This document shows positions 1 to 12,335 of a DNA stretch of 64,000 nucleotides, one piece after another (position 1 is the first letter of the stretch; each line of letters begins with the position of its first letter). A program made the translations under genes and the position numbers. The notes under the pieces are model-generated. The model did no database searches and had not been told where the DNA came from. It saw nothing but the letters and a program-made list of their open reading frames with translations. The DNA is from Mycoplasma haemocanis str. Illinois (lineage in GTDB: Bacteria; Bacillota_I; Bacilli_A; Mycoplasmatales; Mycoplasmoidaceae), in contig NC_016638.1 in assembly GCF_000238995.1 (NCBI RefSeq), forward strand, positions 186,001 to 250,000. Direction: 5' to 3'.

Positions 1-2
1 TC

Positions 3-1055
3 TTGACGGTACCACTGTTATTTGCATTCCTATCTTGCTTTATAGGAATAATAGTTACCGCATATTGATCGATAGAGTCCATAAAGGCTATATCGATCAA
101 ATATAAGCTTTCGGATACCTTTGTAGGAGCGGTATTCCTATCCGTAGGAACTTCTTTTCCTGAATTTGTTAACTCGATAGTTTCGGGGTTTCATGATAAG
201 TACCTAGAGATTCCTAGGTATGCAATGTATTCCTTCTATAACGTTACGGGAGCAAATACTTGACAAGTAGTTTTCCTATCAGTAGCGTTATCCTTAATAA
301 CAATAAAGACTCTCTTTCAAAAGAAATCTAAGGATATAGAGGATATTCAGAATATCTTCTGGAAGGAAAGCATATTCTCATGGGAATTGGTATTTTGGGA
401 AACTGTATTCTTATGCATAATTTTTCTAGCCCCCTTTTTATTCTCCAAATTTCTATTCCGAGGATTCAGTGTAATTAACGTAGTATTCCTATTAGTTTGA
501 TTTTGATATCTCCATACCACTTATAAGGATCATCCCGAGGTCGAAAAAAGGGATGATGAATTTAATCACTTCTCTTCTTGAAATAAGCCTTCATTATTAG
601 GAATATCCCTTCTTCTATGATGTTTATTTGGCGCTCTTTCTTATGCCAATTTCTATATTGCTTCTAAATTTCCAATCTCGGGAAACTTCTCTTTCGGAAT
701 AATTCTTAGCTTCGTAACTTCCACCCCCGAGTTCTCTGCTCTATTCTTCCTATTCCGAAAGAAGGAATATCGTATAGCGGTAGGGGGATTCTTCGGATCT
801 TCCTTATTTAATTTAACGCTTCCAGCCTATACTAACTGGATTAGTGGAAAACCCTTAATAGGAAAACATCATTCTATATCGCATGACGGGAATCCCCCGT
901 TATCCACGAATAAATTAAGTTTTTGATTGATATTGAATCTCTTCCTGTTAGTTTTGTTTTTGATGTCTTTTTATAAGCCTAAGTTTCTAAAGAGAACGAT
1001 GATCTTCCTTAATGGAATAGTAGTGGCAGCCTTATATGTATTCTTGAATATTAAA

Positions 1056-1070
<15 letters not shown>
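3..1070 (+). CDS. CaCA-family sodium/calcium exchanger-like membrane protein (5' partial)
   Basis: One frame stays open from the window edge to TAG at 1068-1070 if UGA is read as Trp, giving about 355 residues. The protein is very hydrophobic with roughly eight to ten membrane segments. Two halves each carry an alpha-repeat signature of cation/Ca2+ exchangers: V-G-T-S-F-P-E-F in the first quarter, and V-T-S-T-P-E-F followed by G-G-F-F-G-S-S-L-F-N in the second half. In the family these motifs line the ion path and the acidic residue binds the cation. The likely role is Ca2+ or other cation antiport across the membrane. The start lies upstream of the window. The 3' end overlaps the end of convergent ileS by 15 bp. 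The ion exchanged cannot be told from sequence. Confidence 0.75.
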
Positions 1071-3665
<2,595 letters not shown>

Positions 3666-3667
3666 TC

Positions 3668-4294
3668 TTGGTTGTCGGTGATGCTTGTAATTATAATTTC
3701 TCCATTCAAAGAGTGGGGTCGCGTAAACTAGGTAAACTACTTATTATATCTGGCCCTTCTGGAGTCGGAAAAGGAGCTATTATTGAGCGACTGCTGTCAA
3801 ACAAGAAATTAAATTTAATCTTTTCTATTTCCCACACTACTCGAAGTCGTAGATCTAACGAAGTGGATGGGGTTAACTACTTCTTTATAACTAAAGAGCA
3901 GTTTAGGTTGAACATAGAGTCTGGCAAGATGCTTGAATATGCTCAATTCTTTGATAACTATTATGGTACTAGTAGAGAGTGAGTTGAGAATATGCTTCAA
4001 GAGGGGAGAAATGTTCTTTTGGAGATTGAAACAATAGGATTTAAACAGATGTTGGAGAAGAAGATCGATTTGGTATCTATATTTATAGCTCCCCCCTCCA
4101 TGGAGGAGCTGGAAGGTAGACTTAAAAATAGAGGGACGGAATCTGGACAGGATGTAAAGATACGTTTAGAGAAGGCGGCTTCTGAAATGGCAGATTCAGC
4201 TCTATTCCAACATGTGGTAGTTAATGATGTTTTGGAAGACGCTGTTAGAGAGATTGAAGGAATTTTTCTAAGACAGATTTTGAATGAAAATTAA
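3668..4294 (+). CDS. gmk: Guanylate kinase
   Basis: Phosphorylates GMP to GDP with ATP. The P-loop G-P-S-G-V-G-K-G lies near residue 30, followed by the T-T-R-S-R-R and Y-F-F GMP-binding region and the L-L-E-I-E segment. One in-frame UGA (3980-3982) is read as Trp. The start is uncertain: TTG at 3668 gives 208 residues, while GTG at 3713 gives 193 and places the P-loop closer to the N-terminus, as in most guanylate kinases. The 3' end overlaps the next gene by 11 bp, so the two are probably co-translated. Confidence 0.93.
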
Positions 4295-5132
4295 ATGTAT
4301 ATTTATAGATATAGACGGGACCTTAGTTAAAGAGAGTGGTTATCTGTCAGATTCCGTAAGTTCTGAGAATCTGGAATCTTTAAAGGACTATTGTTCTTCA
4401 GGGGGAAAGATTGTTTTAGCCACTGGAAGAGATATATCTACAACACTTCCTATAGTTAAACAGATAACTCAAATAGTGGATGCGAGCTGCATCCCTTACT
4501 TGATATGCATGAATGGTTCCTTTATTTACAACTCGGATGGAACTCAGATATTAGTAAGGAAAAGCTTTGATCCCGAGATACCTAAGAATTTTGCTCAGAT
4601 TGCCAATAAATCCAGACTTAATTTTTTTTTAGTAAACTCGAAGAGAGAAATATTCTTCACCAATAAACCATTCTCTTGACTCATATATTTACTTCTATTC
4701 CGAAAAAGATATCCTAGAAAGCGGTATTCTGAAGATATGGATTTTTCCAATATACAAAAAGCCATGATATTTCTAAAACTACCGAGAGTAGCTTATTGGC
4801 GATCTAAGCTAGTTCCAATGTTTAAAGAATGCTATTTTTCTTCAGGGCCTAAATGTTTTCTTGAATTGGTGGATAGGAGAATAAATAAGTGATATGCAGC
4901 TAAGGAGGTGTTGAGTTTTTTGGGAATTAGAGTAGAAGAATCGGCTGCTTTTGGAAACGAGGGTAACGACCTTCTTTCTTTAGAGAATGCGGCTTTTGGA
5001 GTTGGTTTCGATTTAAAGGAAAAAACTCATTTATCTTGAGATGATTCCAAAATTCAATTCCACACTACAAATGAGGATTGTTGCGGCGTTTCTAGAGCTA
5101 TTAAAAATATGAAGAATAGAGGTCTTTATTAA
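4284..5132 (+). CDS. HAD-superfamily (Cof-type) phosphatase
   Basis: This 282-residue protein has the haloacid-dehalogenase signature: D-I-D-G-T-L near residue 8 (nucleophile Asp motif I), A-T-G-R-D motif II near residue 52, and F-G-N-E-G-N-D motif IV near residue 220. The cap between motifs II and III fits the Cof/YidA class, which dephosphorylates sugar phosphates, nucleotides or flavin cofactors. The exact substrate cannot be assigned. UGA codons at 4677 and 5038 are Trp. The gene overlaps gmk by 11 bp and the next gene by TAATG, so it is in the same operon. Confidence 0.88.
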
Positions 5133-5611
5133 TGTCTGTACTTTTAATCTGTTGTTCAAATTCCCTTCCTTCTATAAATAGCGAGTTTATGGAGTACGTG
5201 TCTAAGGAGGGTAACTTTGATTCTTTGAGATTGTCAGATTATGAGGTTCCTATGTTTTCTAAGTATCTAGAAATTCCCGAATCTATAAATAAGATTTATT
5301 CATCCTTATTTCGTTACAAAAGGCTAGTCTTCTTTTCTCCCGAGCATAATGGATATATTCCCGCTTTCTTTAAGAACATAATTGATTGATTAAGCATAGT
5401 TAAAAAGGATTTCTTATTTAATAAGGACATAGTTTTTGTATCCGTAAGCATTACTAGTCGCGACAAGAGAATAATGGAAGATGGGATTGTTAGTTCGTTC
5501 AAAATATTTGGTCCGAAATCTTTTGAGTTTGTGAATGTAAATAGATTTGGGGTGGATCAGGGTTTCGATGAAAAAAGGGCTGTAGAGTTATCTAATAGGA
5601 TTCGTATATAA
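5132..5611 (+). CDS. NADPH-dependent FMN reductase-like flavoprotein
   Basis: A 159-residue flavodoxin-fold protein. The strongest sign is S-P-E-H-N-G-Y-I-P-A-F-F-K-N-I-I-D-W-L around residues 69-87, matching the S/T-P-E-Y-N-x-x-x-P-x-x-L-K-x-x-x-D-W motif of NAD(P)H-dependent FMN/quinone reductases. The Trp of this motif is encoded by UGA at 5387-5389. A phosphate-binding loop would be expected near the N-terminal C-C-S-N-S-L-P-S-I-N. The probable role is electron transfer or redox defence in the cytoplasm. The start overlaps the preceding stop by one base. The physiological substrate is unknown. Confidence 0.75.
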
Positions 5612-5629
5612 TTAACCTTCTTTATAAGT

Positions 5630-6337
5630 ATGCCAGCACCTACTCCCCACATAAGCGCTAAGTTGGGTGAGATCGCCAAAACTGTTTTGATGCCTGGTGA
5701 TCCCTTGAGAGCTAAGTGGATTGCAGAGAATTACTTGACAGATGTAAAGTTAGTTTCTTCTGTTAGAAATATTTTCTTTTACACAGGTAAGTACAAAGGA
5801 AAAGAGGTGACAGTTGGTGCCTCTGGTATGGGAATTCCTTCTATGGGTATTTATTCTTATGAATTATTTGCTTTTTATGGTGTTGAAAATATCATAAGAG
5901 TTGGTTCTTCTGGATCTTATAAGCCTGAGATTAAAGTCGGAGATGTTGTTTTGGTTACTGAATCTATTGCGGATTCAGGAGCTTTTTCTAAGATCGTTTT
6001 GGGTGAAGATAACAATAAAGCTTTTCCTGATTCTAGTTTAAATGAAAGGCTTAAGGGTTCTGCTAAAGCCCTTAATCATAAATTGTTAGAGTCTAAGATG
6101 CACTCTTCGGAGGTTTTCTATTGAGATACTCCCATAGAGGAAGTTGTGGCTAACACTGGTGCAGATTGTGTTGAAATGGAATCATATGCTTTATTTGTTA
6201 ACGCTAAGAAATTAGGTAAGAAGGCTGCTTGTATCGTAACCATTAGCGACAATATAGCTACCAAGGAGTTTATGTCCTCTAAAGAAAGGGAAGTGGGGCT
6301 TAGAAATATGATTGAGATTGCATTAGGTATTCTTTAG
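5630..6337 (+). CDS. deoD: Purine nucleoside phosphorylase, DeoD type
   Basis: Catalyses phosphorolysis of purine (deoxy)nucleosides to base and (deoxy)ribose-1-phosphate, a salvage reaction needed by an organism without purine synthesis. The 235-residue length is standard. Motifs include M-P-G-D-P-L-R-A near residue 22 (phosphate binding), G-S-S-G near residue 93, and E-M-E-S-Y-A-L at about residue 180 (nucleoside site). One UGA (6122-6124) is Trp. It closes the gmk-HAD-flavoprotein group, 18 bp downstream of the flavoprotein gene. Confidence 0.96.
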
Positions 6338-6352
6338 TTTGTTCACTTTGGT

Positions 6353-9300
6353 TTGTCAGGCGGTCACGTTTCTAAAAATTATTCCTTTCTAAGACGAACC
6401 TTAGTTTTACTTTCTCCTTTATTTCTTTCTACATTAATTTCTAGGGAATTAGCTTTTAACAGTCCTTCTTTAAGTTTAAATCCTTTAGAACTAGATTTTG
6501 ACAACTATCAGAACTCTGCTCTTACTTTAGCTAAATCATTAAACTCTGATCTTCCCGAGGGAACTTCTGATTATGGTTCCCTCATCGTTCAGAAGCTTCC
6601 TTCTGGTAAAGAATATTGAATAGATCAGATATCTCCTTTTTCAAATATCAGTCATGGAAAAAATTATAAATTTAAAACTGCAACTACTCTGGATCACTCC
6701 TTGTCGGAGTCATTAAAAATCGAATCGGATAGTTCTCAAAGCAAATATACCCTGTCTAAGAGTAATTTTGAAAAAGCTAACTTATCGGAAGTTGGGGATC
6801 CCAATTTATTAACAGTATTAGATTTAAAAATACCTGGAGGACAACCGATACAGTTGACTCATGTAATCCCTTTAGTTGATTTAGTTTCTAATAATAGTAA
6901 AGATTATCATGTAGTAAAAATAGAATCTAAAGATGAAACCCAAACCCAAACCCAAACCCAAACCCAAACCCATACACTTAAACTTACTAAAGACAATTCC
7001 AAACAGCAAATAACTATTGAGATAACGAATAATTCTCAGTCCACAAATTTATCTAATTTAGCTATACGATCTTTTTATGTGTTATTTAACGACAATCCCC
7101 CAATAGATCTGAACAGTTACTTTTCAGAACAAAGTAATTCTGGAAGTTCAGTTTACTCTCCCTATCCCAATAGAGGTAGAAAGATATTTTTAGATAAGTG
7201 ATCTTCATCTTCATCTTCATCTTCAGGAGATGCTCAGTATAGCTTTTCTACTTCGAGTGACTTTTGAAAGTCCACCTGTCAAGATCCCTATAAAGTAGGA
7301 GGTTTTATAGATAAAAAAATTTCATCAACATCAACATCAACATCAACAACAACAAGCTCAACTTCTACTACTGGAGATTCTAATATCAAAAAACAATTAA
7401 GTTCTTTTAGAGAATTTAGATCTCAAGTGGGGATTAAGGAGAAAGCTACGCAGCAGTATTATTATGAACAAATTTCAGAAATAGGGAAGTATGTGCCATC
7501 TTCAGATTATGACGAAAAATCTAATACTCCTTGTGAGAAGTTAGATGAGGTAACCAAAGAGAAACTTAAAGAGTATGTGAAAAAGGATGGGAACGGAAAG
7601 AACTTGGACAGAAGTTCGAAAATAGATGAGAAGTTAACTCCCCACGTTCTAGGTAAGGAGATCGATTTGACAACTCAAACTCAAACTCAAAACACATATC
7701 CTCATCATAAATTAGTGCAGAGTTCTTTTAGAGCTTTCGGGAATGTTTACAACAGTAACTCTGTTTCAGGAAAAAAGATAAAGGAGAAGGGGCTTTACAG
7801 CCAGACCTTTGAAAATGCCTTATCTAGCTCTCATTCTTTTTCTATAAAGATTGAAAAGGAAAAGTTTAAGAGTAAATTATTAAAACACAGTAATTTAGAG
7901 AAGAATTATCCCGATCGTAGTAATAAATATAACGAATTAGAAGATATATCTACTTTACTGGAGGTTTATTATCCTATATCCTTTACTTTTTATGATCCTA
8001 TTTCTAATTATTTAAAAAAGAAGAATCTTTATTTAAAGACAGAATTAGATCTCAGTTATCTTTATTATCAGAACTCTTTCTCTAAAGAGGTATTCTCATA
8101 CGATATTGGAGCTGAACATGGAGAGATTGGGTTTGATTATGGGGGATTTTTAGGAGATACTAAGAAGACTTCTTACGGATTAAGCGGAACTCTTAAATTT
8201 TATGCGGGTTTATATTTAGATAAAGACAAGAATTTACATTTAGATTTAACTTCAAAAGTGAAGGGTTTTGTTAATACTAAGAACCCTTCCTGTGATCTTA
8301 GACATAGGCTTTATAAAATTAACAACAACAACAACAACGAACTTAGTGAGGATTTGAAATGTAGTAAAGATGGACAATGAACATACCGAGACTATATCCA
8401 CATACCTTCTTATTTAGTGATTAGCTTAGAAAGGGAACCAGAAATTTCATCTTTTTACATAGATAGACAAATAGGAATCACTTCCACTTCTTCCACAGAA
8501 GTTAAGACCTTGAAGAAGTTTGAAGAGAAATTGGAGGAAAGGCAGATATCTAAAGTTGTTTACACAGATCCTTCTAATGATGGAGAGGTGTATTTTCAAA
8601 ATTTAGCAGCTTACGACGAAAGCACAAGGGATACACTTAAACTAAGTACACAAGTGTCGTCATCGTCATGGTTTAGTATTAATCATCAATATTTATATTA
8701 CTATGAACCTTTAAAGCAAACTAACGAAATAGATCTATCTGATAAGGAATCTCTAGAATCTATAAAGATTTCAGTAAGCGGAGCCAAAACAACTTTAAGC
8801 AAGTTCTTTCATAGTAGTCATTTCAACACCAAGAGAGTTGTATGCACCACTTCCACTTCCGCCTCTCAATCCCATTCAAAGGACTGTGGGGATGGTAAAA
8901 AATACGAGAAAGAAGAAAAGGATAAGACTCCGTCTGAAATTTCTGCAATCTTAGACGATCAAGATTTAACTGTTAATTATGATGACATTAAAAATAAAAA
9001 TAATTCTTCAAATTCTTATGAAATTAGATTCAGAATGGTAATAAACAGGGCTTATGATCCAGATTCAAAAACTAAAGACTCTAATGACTTTTCTTCAAAT
9101 AAAGATAAATACGAGAAGATTTTTAAAGATGATTCTTCAGACGTTCAACAAGGAGAGGAATCAGAAATTCCCGGTTTTTCATGTTTGGCAGTCTGATATT
9201 CTTTGGAACTGTGAATAGAAGAGAGTAAACTGAAGTATACAACCAAATTGAGAGCAATTAGTTTAGTTTCTAAACCAATACAAAACAGTACTGCTCATTT

Positions 9301-9379
9301 AGTTTCGGGAGCTGCAGGGAGCGCGGGTTTTGAAATTAGCAAATTTGAATTTAAATACAAAAACGGAGCCAAAAAATAG
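6353..9379 (+). CDS. Large putative secreted/surface protein, paralog 1 of 3
   Basis: This 1008-residue protein has no function I recognise. It opens with a basic stretch and a hydrophobic run (V-L-L-S-P-L-F-L-S-T-L-I) ending near A-F-N-S, like a signal peptide. TTG is chosen as start because the paralogs align there and the third has ATG. Ten or so UGA codons are read as Trp; no TAA/TAG interrupts. It is Ser/Thr/Lys rich, with scattered conserved Cys (C-Q-D-P-Y-K, C-D-L-R-H-R-L-Y-K, S-C-L-A-V-W). Low-complexity tracts of T-Q, S and N come from DNA microsatellites. It lies 15 bp after deoD and 11 bp before its paralog. Export to the surface is inferred. Confidence 0.82.
6936..6971 (+). repeat. 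Hexanucleotide microsatellite (aaaccc)x6
   Basis: Six perfect copies of aaaccc inside paralog 1 encode alternating Thr-Gln. The unit length is a multiple of three, so gain or loss of a copy would lengthen or shorten the protein without a frameshift. The other two large paralogs lack this tract at the equivalent place. Confidence 0.9.
7202..7225 (+). repeat. Hexanucleotide microsatellite (tcttca)x4
   Basis: Four perfect copies of tcttca encode a Ser run directly after the conserved F-L-D-K/R-W of paralog 1. The same site holds two copies in paralog 2 (10216-10227) and three tcctca copies in paralog 3 (13131-13148). Confidence 0.9.
7325..7348 (+). repeat. Hexanucleotide microsatellite (tcaaca)x4
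   Basis: Four copies of tcaaca, followed by aac repeats, encode a Ser/Thr tract in paralog 1. Paralogs 2 and 3 have Ser/Thr-rich but unordered sequence here, so this is a variable linker. Confidence 0.85.
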
Positions 9380-9390
9380 TTTCCGTTAAT

Positions 9391-12324
9391 TTGTCTAGTA
9401 AGAGCTTCCTATATCGAAAAAATTATCTCTTTTTTAAGAGAACCTCAGTTTTATTAACTCCTTTATTTCTATTTACCTTAGCCTCTAAGGAACTCGCCTT
9501 TAATTCTTCACAATTAAATCTTTTATCCATATCCGATTTCTTAGATTCTAAAGAGGAAGAGAGTTCTATTAAGAGCTTGTACACATTACTTTCCGATAAA
9601 AATAATTCCTCGAACGTAAAAGACTATGGTTCTTTAATAATTAAGAAGTTAGATGATAATAAGGAGTATTGGATAGAGCAAAACAGTCCTTTCTCCTCTG
9701 TAAGTCACAGTCATGATTACAAGTTTAAAGAGATACCCTTAACTTCTCTTTCTTCTCAAGAACAAGGAGAAAGTGGCAAATATACATTAACTTCAGACAA
9801 TTATGAAAACACCCTACAACTTAAGGAAGTTGGCAATCCTAATTTATTAACAGTCTTAGATTTATCTATATATTCTGGTTCTCCAATTAAAATTACCCAT
9901 GTATTTCCCTTTTCCGACCTAGTTTCTTCCAGCACTAAAACTTATCCTTTAGTAAATTTAAAAGACTCTTCAAACTCAGAAAGCCATCAACTTAAATTAA
10001 CTAAAGACGTTTCCAAAAAATCAGTCTCTATAGAAATCATTAAAGGTCATTCTGGAGGTAGTGCTTTAGCTAGCTTAGCTATTAAATCTTTCTATGTTTT
10101 ATTCAACGATGATCCTCCCCAAGACCCCAAGAAGTATTTTTCAGAAATCTCTTCTGAGCAAATATCAACAGATACGTATGGAAGTCCTTTTAAAAAAGTA
10201 TTTCTTGATAGATGATCTTCATCTTCAGAACCAAAATATGAGTTTACTACTAGTTCGAATTTTTGAAGTTCAATTTGCCAAGATCCCTATAAAGTAGGGG
10301 GTTTTATAGATAAGCAATCTGCAAGTACCGCATCATCCAGTTCAACTGGAGCGTCATCACAAGAATCACAATACATTAAAAAACAACTTAATTCATTTTA
10401 TGAGTTTCGAGAGCAAGTGGGATTGAAACCGCAACCTAGTTCACAATATTACTATGAACAGATAAAAGAAGGGGGATTGTATATTCCTTCTTCCGATTAT
10501 GATGAGAAGACTCCCTGCGAGAAGTTAGATAGTGAAACTAAGAAAAAGTTGGGGGAGTATGCTGGGGATAGTGTCACAGGAAAATCATGAGATCGTGAAG
10601 AAGTTAAGAATGTCGATAAATCTTTAATTCCAAAACCTTTAAAGGATGAAATTAACTCACCCTCACCCTCACCCGGAAATTATCCCAAATATAAATTAGT
10701 ACAGAGCTCCTTTAGAGCCTGAGGAAATGCCTATAGTAGATCTGATTTAAAGGGTTCTGATATTAAAAAGAAGGGAATTTATAGCTCTTCTTTTGAAGAG
10801 GCTGTTCAGAGTTCTCATGACTTTACCATAACTATAAAGAAAGATAAATTAAAGAGCAAGTTAATTGAACATGATTCTCTTAAAAAGCAAAAGGACAGTA
10901 AATCTCTACAAGAAAGACCGGAGATTTCCTCAATGATGGAGGTCTATTATCCTCTATCTTTTAGCTTTTATGATCCAATTTCCAATTACTTTAAAAAGCG
11001 TAGTCTGTATCTAAAGACGGAACTTGATTTAAGTTACCTGTTTTACCAAGACTCATTCGAGAAGGAGGTCTTTGCATATGACATATCCTCTGAGAATGGA
11101 GAGATAGGTTATGACTATGGAGGATTAGAAGTTTTTAATACCTCCAGAAAGACTTCATATGGATTGAGTGGTAAACTGCAATTCATTGCTGGCCTATCCT
11201 TAAGTAAGGAGAAAGATTTAAAGATTAATTTAAAGACTAAAGTTAGTGGATTTGTCAATACTAAGAATCCGTGTGTAGATTTAAGACATAGACTTTACAA
11301 GATCTCCTCCTCCTCCTCCGACCAAGATCCCAAATTCGAGTGTAGCAATAGCAATACTGGATGAAAGTATAGGGACTATATTCACATCCCCTCTTTCTTA
11401 ACTATTTCTTTAGACAGAGAGCCAGAAGTATCATCTTTTTATTTAGATAAGTCTTTTGAATCCACTTCGCAAGAGACTTTGAAGAAATTTAATGATAATT
11501 TGGATTCTAGAAAAATAAAGAAGGTAATAAAGACAGATTTTTCCAATGATGGACAGATTTACTTTAAAGAGTTAGGAGCTGCCTATAGTACTACAAAATC
11601 TCATAGTTCAGATTCAACACACCAGATTACAACTAGTAGTTTTTGAAGCCGTTCTCAAAATCAATACATCTATTATTATGCTCCCCGAAAACAAACCAAT
11701 AGTTTGGATTTGGATGTCGATGGATTAGGGGAGATAACTATTCATATCAGCGGCGCAAAAACTACTTTAAATAGATTTTTCCATACAAGTCATTTCAATA
11801 CCAAAAGAACTGTTTGTACTAATGATTCTGATTCTGGAGGATCTAAAGAATGTGGAAATGGAAATAAATATAAAGAGATCCTAGAAGATAAGGCCCCAGC
11901 GGAACTATTAGATAAAGAGAACTTACAAACTTTAAAGATTAATTGAAGTAGTATAAAGTCTTCTGATTCTGATTCTGATGCAACTGAAATTAAGTTTAGA
12001 TTTGTTTTAAATAGGGACGGGGATGCAAAGGACGCTGAATTTCAGGAAAATAATCAGAAGTATAAGAAGTTATTTGGAGACTCAGCCAACAACCCTTCAA
12101 CTTCAACTGAAATACCCAATCATTCCTGTTTAGCGGTTTGATACTCAATAAAGCTGTGAAAGACAGGTAATAAGCTTCACTATGTAACTATGCTTAGACC
12201 TATTAGTTTGGTATCTGAGCCCATAAAAAACAGTACAGCACATAAAATATCTGGTTCTGCCGGTAGTGCGGGATTCGAGATTAATAAATTTGAACTCAGT
12301 TACTATGTATCTAAGAAAAAATAG
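9391..12324 (+). CDS. Large putative secreted/surface protein, paralog 2 of 3
   Basis: A 977-residue paralog of the preceding gene. The TTG start is supported by alignment of the signal-like N-terminus, hydrophobic core L-L-T-P-L-F-L-F-T-L-A and E-L-A-F-N-S. Read with UGA as Trp the frame is open to TAG at 12322-12324. It shares with its neighbours N-P-N-L-L-T-V near residue 155, F-Y-V-L-F-N-D-D-P-P, Y-D-P-I-S-N-Y and the C-terminal S-A-G-S-A-G-F-E-I. Bases 10544-11457 look identical to 13468-14381 of paralog 3, whereas flanking parts differ clearly, pointing to recent recombination. The function is unknown; surface location is inferred from the signal-like start. Confidence 0.82.
10216..10227 (+). 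repeat. Short Ser-coding repeat (tcttca)x2
   Basis: Two copies at the site where paralog 1 has four and paralog 3 has three related units. Listed because the copy number differs between paralogs. Confidence 0.7.
10544..11457 (+). repeat. Long identical tract shared with 13468-14381
   Basis: By line-by-line reading, about 914 bases appear identical to the copy 2924 bp downstream. The upstream edge fades through two single-base differences (10504/13428 and 10543/13467). The downstream edge ends at 11458 (g) versus 14382 (a). It lies wholly inside the coding sequence and codes for the central domain of both proteins. Confidence 0.9.
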
Positions 12325-12335
12325 ATGCCATTAGT

